The translations under genes were made by a program, and so were the position numbers. A stretch of DNA of 53,118 bases from a bacterium (GTDB taxonomy: Bacteria; Cyanobacteriota; Vampirovibrionia; Gastranaerophilales; Gastranaerophilaceae): positions 1 to 53,118 of the forward strand of contig JAKSUQ010000013.1 in the NCBI GenBank assembly GCA_024408855.1, read 5' to 3'. Numbering within the stretch: the stretch's first letter is position 1; each line of letters opens with the position of its first letter. A model generated the notes under the pieces. It did no database searches. It saw only the letters and a program-made list of their open reading frames with translations, and was not told the origin of the DNA. This document shows, piece by piece, positions 49,463 to 53,118 of the stretch.

Positions 49463-50044
49463 ATGTATGAAGAACTTGAAATAATTCACAATAAGTGTCT
49501 TGTATGTGAAAAATGTGTTTTGCATAAGACAAGAACTCATACAGTATTTTCTGACGGGACTCCTAACCAAAAATTAATGCTTATCGGCGAAGCTCCGGGG
49601 TATAACGAGGATATGCAAGGGAAGCCTTTTGTCGGAAAAGCCGGTCATCTATTGGACAGAATTTTTGCTTCTGTCGGTTTTTCGAGAAAAGATATTTATA
49701 TTTGTAACACCGTAAAATGCAGACCGCCTGAGAACAGGAATCCATTACCAGAAGAAAAAGAGGCATGTTGGGAGTATTTAAAAGCTCAAATTGATATTAT
49801 CCAACCTAAAATCATTCTTTTATGCGGAAACGTTGCAGTACAATCGATATTGGGCAATGTTGGGGGAATTACAAAAATAAGAGGTAAGTGGTTTGAGGGG
49901 AATGAAACTGTTAATAACGCAAAACTAATGCCGATTTTTCATCCGTCTTATCTTTTGAGAAATGATTCCAGAGAAAAAGGTTCGCCCAAATGGCTCATGT
50001 GGCAAGACATTAAAGAAATTCGAAAAACATATGATAATTTATAG
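49463..50044 (+). CDS. Uracil-DNA glycosylase, family 4
   Basis: A 193-residue family-4 (FeS) uracil-DNA glycosylase. The four cluster cysteines appear as CLVCEKCVLHK near the N-terminus and CNTVKC and C-terminal side residues further on. The motifs are GEAPGYNEDMQGKPFVGKAG (catalytic region) and HPSYLLRN. It excises uracil from deaminated cytosine. The ATG at 49463 has GGGA 7 bp upstream and is preferred to an in-frame TTG at 49451. It lies 15 bp before uvrB, forming a DNA-repair pair. Confidence 0.9.
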   Translation: MYEELEIIHNKCLVCEKCVLHKTRTHTVFSDGTPNQKLMLIGEAPGYNEDMQGKPFVGKAGHLLDRIFASVGFSRKDIYICNTVKCRPPENRNPLPEEKEACWEYLKAQIDIIQPKIILLCGNVAVQSILGNVGGITKIRGKWFEGNETVNNAKLMPIFHPSYLLRNDSREKGSPKWLMWQDIKEIRKTYDNL

Positions 50045-50046
50045 TG

Positions 50047-50052
50047 TATAAT
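50047..50052 (+). promoter_or_regulatory. -10 box directly before uvrB
   Basis: Consensus TATAAT ending 7 bp before the uvrB ATG (50060), so a transcript begun here would be leaderless. No good -35 box is present. uvrB may alternatively be read from the glycosylase gene. Confidence 0.4.
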
Positions 50053-50059
50053 TTTAAAT

Positions 50060-52042
50060 ATGGAAAACAAATTCAAGATATCATCAAAATATGCTCCTGC
50101 GGGAGACCAACCAAAAGCCATAAAAGAGTTAATTGACGGTGTAATACAAGGTTATGATACTCAAACATTACTTGGGATAACCGGTTCAGGAAAAACTTTT
50201 ACCATTGCAAACGTCATTGAACAAGTGCAAAAACCGACTTTAATTATTGCACATAACAAAACACTTGCTGCACAACTTTATAACGAATTTAAAGAATTGT
50301 TTCCGAATAATGCAGTTGAATATTTTATTTCTTACTATGATTATTACCAACCGGAAGCATATATTCCGAGAACTGATACTTATATCGAAAAATCTGCAAG
50401 TATTAACGAAGAAATTGACCGATTAAGACACAATACAACAAGAAGCCTTTATGAAAGGAACGACGTAATAATCGTTGCTTCAGTCAGTTGTATTTACGGA
50501 TTGGGCTTACCTGAAAATTATTTTAAAGGTGCAATAAAACTTCAAGTCGGAATGCAAATGGAACGTAATGAACTCATCAAACACCTTGTTATGACTCAAT
50601 ATACAAGAAATGATGTTGTATTAGAGCGTTCCACTTTCAGGGCAAGAGGGGACATCTTGGAAATTATGCCTGCATACGAAAAGATTATTACAAGAATTTA
50701 TTTCTTCGGAGATGAGATTGAAAAAATAGTAAAAATAGACAATCTTACAGGCGAAATATTAGAAATGCCGAACGAAACGGTTATTTATCCGGCTGTTCAT
50801 TATATTGCATATGATGAAAATGAAGAAGAAACTTTATCTATGATAAGACAAGAGTTGAAAAATCGTGTTGCAGAGCTTGAAAACGAGAATAAAATATTAG
50901 AATCTCAACGACTTCAACAACGAGTTAAATATGATATTGAAATGATTAAGGAAATGGGCTATTGCTCCGGAATAGAAAATTATTCACGTATTATTGAACG
51001 AAGAAAACCTGGGACTCCGCCTGCAACTTTGTTAGATTATTTTAGAGGAGATTTTTTGACCGTAATTGATGAATCTCACGTAACTATCCCACAACTTAAC
51101 GGGATGTATCACGGTGATGCTTCAAGAAAGAAAACTTTAATTGATTACGGCTTTAGGTTACCTTGTGCAAAAGACAACAGACCGCTCAAAAGTAAAGAAT
51201 TTTTCGATAAAGTCGGACAAAAAATTTATATTTCGGCAACTCCTGGAGATTTTGAGAAACAAACATCACAAAAACTTGTAGAACAGATAATTCGCCCTAC
51301 GGGCTTGGTAGATCCAAAAATAAGTATTCGCCCAATCGAAACCCAAATAAATGATTTAAAAAAAGAAATCCGTATTCGTGCAGAGAAAAATGAAAGAGTT
51401 TTGATTACAACACTTACCAAAAGGATGGCTGAGGATTTGACAGATTACTTTTTGCAAGACGGAATAAAAGTAAGGTACTTGCATAGCGGAGTTAAATCAA
51501 TAGAAAGAGTAGAAATCCTCAGAGATTTGCGACTCGGCGAATTTGATGTACTTATAGGAGTAAACCTTTTGAGAGAGGGGCTTGATATACCGGAAGTGTC
51601 GCTGGTTGCAATCATGGATGCAGACAAAGAGGGATTTTTACGTTCAGATACGAGTCTTATACAGACAATTGGACGTGCTGCCAGAAATGCTTGCGGTGAA
51701 GTTATAATGTATGCGGATAAGATTACGGATTCTATGCAACGAGCTATTGATGAAACAAACAGAAGACGTGAAATCCAACTCGAACATAATAAAAAATACG
51801 GAATTATTCCGCAAACAATCAAAAAACCTATCGAGAATAATCTTCTTGCGTTGGTAGAAAGTTACAGGAGCTTTGAAGATATTGTTGCAGAAGAGATGGT
51901 TGAACAAAAAATTGACAGAAAAGATTTGCCAAAACTTATCACAAAACTTGAAAAAGATATGCATAAAGCAGCTAAAATCCTTGATTTTGAAAGAGCTGCC
52001 GAGATACGGGATCAGTTAAAAAAATTACGTGAAATGGTATAG
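50060..52042 (+). CDS. uvrB: Excinuclease ABC subunit UvrB
   Basis: A 660-residue nucleotide-excision repair helicase-like protein. Walker A is GITGSGKT (39-46), the beta-hairpin that clamps damaged DNA is [20 protein letters not shown], later motifs include [24 protein letters not shown] and the C-terminal helicase motif QTIGRAARN, and the UVR/UvrC-binding motif near the end has [20 protein letters not shown]. It is full length. It lies 15 bp downstream of the uracil-DNA glycosylase gene, and the same strand carries the sigma-28 gene 180 bp later. Confidence 0.97.
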   Translation: MENKFKISSKYAPAGDQPKAIKELIDGVIQGYDTQTLLGITGSGKTFTIANVIEQVQKPTLIIAHNKTLAAQLYNEFKELFPNNAVEYFISYYDYYQPEAYIPRTDTYIEKSASINEEIDRLRHNTTRSLYERNDVIIVASVSCIYGLGLPENYFKGAIKLQVGMQMERNELIKHLVMTQYTRNDVVLERSTFRARGDILEIMPAYEKIITRIYFFGDEIEKIVKIDNLTGEILEMPNETVIYPAVHYIAYDENEEETLSMIRQELKNRVAELENENKILESQRLQQRVKYDIEMIKEMGYCSGIENYSRIIERRKPGTPPATLLDYFRGDFLTVIDESHVTIPQLNGMYHGDASRKKTLIDYGFRLPCAKDNRPLKSKEFFDKVGQKIYISATPGDFEKQTSQKLVEQIIRPTGLVDPKISIRPIETQINDLKKEIRIRAEKNERVLITTLTKRMAEDLTDYFLQDGIKVRYLHSGVKSIERVEILRDLRLGEFDVLIGVNLLREGLDIPEVSLVAIMDADKEGFLRSDTSLIQTIGRAARNACGEVIMYADKITDSMQRAIDETNRRREIQLEHNKKYGIIPQTIKKPIENNLLALVESYRSFEDIVAEEMVEQKIDRKDLPKLITKLEKDMHKAAKILDFERAAEIRDQLKKLREMV

Positions 52043-52129
52043 TTCCGATAAATTGAAATAACACTCAGAGTTGTTGTTCCGGATGCTTGATGTACCAAAT
52101 TCGCTTATCATAACTACTCTTCGCGAATA
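52043..52129. other. Spacer downstream of uvrB with a weak hairpin
   Basis: No gene is seen. ATTCGC (52099-52104) pairs with GCGAAT (52123-52128) over an 18-base loop, and an imperfect AACACTC/GAGTTGTT repeat lies near 52070. No T-tract marks a clear terminator for uvrB. Confidence 0.3.
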
Positions 52130-52162
52130 TGTAAATTTTTGTAAAAATATCATTAAAAATAT

Positions 52163-52189
52163 TAAAGTTTTAAAAATTTTTGCCGTAAC
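52163..52189 (+). promoter_or_regulatory. Sigma-28 (FliA)-type promoter, second copy
   Basis: TAAAGTTT (52163-52170), 11 bp, GCCGTAAC (52182-52189). The 41 bp from 52130 to 52170 match 16227-16267 at 36 positions without gaps, and the last 13 bp (52182-52194) at 12. Predicted start is near 52196, 26 bp before the ATG. Confidence 0.85.
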
Positions 52190-52221
52190 CCATGAAGTAT
52201 TAGAGAAAAAGGAGTATAATA

Positions 52222-52998
52222 ATGAATCTTAAATTAGACGATCTTGGTATTAGAACTGCAAACGCTATCAAAAGACCTGAAAAAGGAGCACAAGAAGATG
52301 GAAAGAAAGCTGAACAAGAGCAAGCTGTTAATGTTCAAAAAGAAGCACCAAAGTTAGAAGCCTCAGCTGGTGAAGCAATAGCAGCATATAATATGGCAGC
52401 CGTAAAACTGCAAAAGACCGAACCTAACAAAAACGGACGTTATAATGGTGATTTAGCACAAAAACACAAAGAATTAGAAAGTTTTTATCGTCTCATTAAA
52501 AACGGAACTATTACTGACCCAGACGATATTAGAGACAAATTTGCTACATATCATCCTGATTACTTAGTAAATGATTTAGGTATCGCTTTTGATCCTAATG
52601 ATCAAGATCAATGGATAGCGTACAAAAAATTATATAGAGAAGTCGAAGAATACATCACAAATGGTGGACAATTAACCAGTGCACATTACGCTCTGCGTTC
52701 CGGTGCCCCGGCACCGAATGAGAAAGGTGTAAATAATGTTAAAGGAACTGAAAAAACAGTTATAAACAAAGATGGTGATGATCCAATGGCAAAGTTAGAG
52801 TATTGGAGCAAAGCTGTACGTCTTGAAACTTCCGGGATTGAGGGACCTGATTTTTGGCACGAGCGCCAAAATAAAACTTGGGATGAATATGCTCCTGAGG
52901 TAGTAAATGTAAATACCCCTGAATATAGAAGCTTATATACTGAAATCTGTAACTTCTTAAAAGAGAAGGTAACACTTGCAGAGCAAGGATGGGCTTAA
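52222..52998 (+). CDS. Sigma-28-driven protein of unknown function
   Basis: A 258-residue soluble protein with no recognised domain and no signal peptide. The first 60 residues are Lys/Glu/Ala/Gln-rich and probably unstructured, then a helical region with KHKELESFYRLIKNG and DPDDIRDKFATYHPDYLVND, a Gly/Pro/Asn linker (about 165-190), and a C-terminal helical part ending in KVTLAEQGWA. The promoter is almost the same as the one before the filament-like gene at 16328, so a late flagellar or type III-exported role is inferred. The ribosome site is AAAAAGGAG, 7 bp before the ATG. It is monocistronic, ending in a terminator. Confidence 0.65.
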   Translation: MNLKLDDLGIRTANAIKRPEKGAQEDGKKAEQEQAVNVQKEAPKLEASAGEAIAAYNMAAVKLQKTEPNKNGRYNGDLAQKHKELESFYRLIKNGTITDPDDIRDKFATYHPDYLVNDLGIAFDPNDQDQWIAYKKLYREVEEYITNGGQLTSAHYALRSGAPAPNEKGVNNVKGTEKTVINKDGDDPMAKLEYWSKAVRLETSGIEGPDFWHERQNKTWDEYAPEVVNVNTPEYRSLYTEICNFLKEKVTLAEQGWA

Positions 52999-53020
52999 AA
53001 ATATTGCATACTAATAAACC

Positions 53021-53055
53021 AAAACGGGTGATAGATGAATATCTGTTACCCGTTT
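53021..53055. terminator. Intrinsic terminator
   Basis: AAACGGGT and ACCCGTTT pair, with an inner AGAT/ATCT stem, 23 bp past the sigma-28 gene. It is flanked by A on the left and GTTATAT on the right, so it may serve both strands. Confidence 0.75.
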
Positions 53056-53075
53056 GTTATATCTACTCTTAACTT

Positions 53076-53118
53076 TTATGCTTCACTTTCGGCAGGTAAT
53101 CGATTTTTCGGCAAATAT
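53076..53118 (-). CDS. Possible C-terminus of a convergent gene (truncated by window edge)
   Basis: On the minus strand a frame ending at TAA (53076-53078) reads YLPKNRLPAESEA before leaving the window. It sits on the far side of a bidirectional-looking terminator, as a convergent gene end would. Only 13 residues are visible, so no family can be named. Confidence 0.3.
   Translation of the reverse strand, partial: YLPKNRLPAESEA

Overview
The window is AT-rich DNA from a diderm bacterium. It most likely belongs to the non-photosynthetic gut relatives of Cyanobacteria (Melainabacteria/Vampirovibrionia, order Gastranaerophilales). The evidence is a cyanobacterial/plastid-type gene trio (Ycf46-like AAA ATPase, Ycf35/DUF1257-like protein, DUF2997 protein), a lipoprotein/Skp-type diderm envelope, a full set of flagellar export genes, small proteins carrying an N-terminal FRG-type tag, and anaerobic-type NrdG proteins with no photosynthesis genes. 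The taxonomic call is an inference from gene content only.

Layout. 1-3540 (+): surface-polymer operon (partial gene, TagF/TagB-like, LicD-like, TagD-like cytidylyltransferase, SGNH-like). 3594-5940 (-): thrC-hom. 6089-8572 (+): parvulin, Xaa-Pro aminopeptidase, SpoU methyltransferase. 8621-9658 (-): flagellin, divergent from the export operon fliP-fliQ-fliR-flhB-flhA-PilZ-small membrane protein (9961-15953, +). 15954-16327 holds a terminator, a promoter, a candidate structured RNA and a sigma-28 promoter driving a filament-like protein (16328-17332). 17443-19063 (-): membrane AAA+ ATPase and a small FRG-tagged protein. 19183-24331 (-): HAD phosphatase, crcB, Fmt-like, endonuclease IV-like, murF, aldolase-like. 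24478-25730 (+): PilZ protein, Skp, tRNA-Ser(CGA). 25731-28934: an accessory island with two HExxH proteins embedded in repeats, then an IS30-type relic. 29082-35107 (-): fliE-fliF-fliG-like-fliH-second flhA. 35214-40778 (+): small protein, CHASE2-GGDEF, trmFO, degenerate GT5-like protein. 40785-43171 (-): TPR lipoprotein, lgt, alcohol dehydrogenase. 43250-45647 (-): ycf46/ycf35/DUF2997 trio. 45798-52998: HhH membrane protein, two NrdG-like proteins, YkgJ-like protein, membrane protein, uracil-DNA glycosylase, uvrB, and a second sigma-28-driven gene of unknown function.

How it fits together. Motility dominates: one FliPQR/FlhB core, two FlhA paralogues, MS-ring and C-ring genes, flagellin, two PilZ c-di-GMP receptors and a membrane diguanylate cyclase. 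Two genes 36 kb apart (16328 and 52222) share a nearly identical 65-bp sigma-28 promoter module, which ties an unknown protein to the late flagellar regulon. The most unusual non-coding features are helically phased TGCAC arrays around the two HExxH genes (25.9-27.7 kb) and the candidate pseudoknotted RNA at about 16.1 kb.
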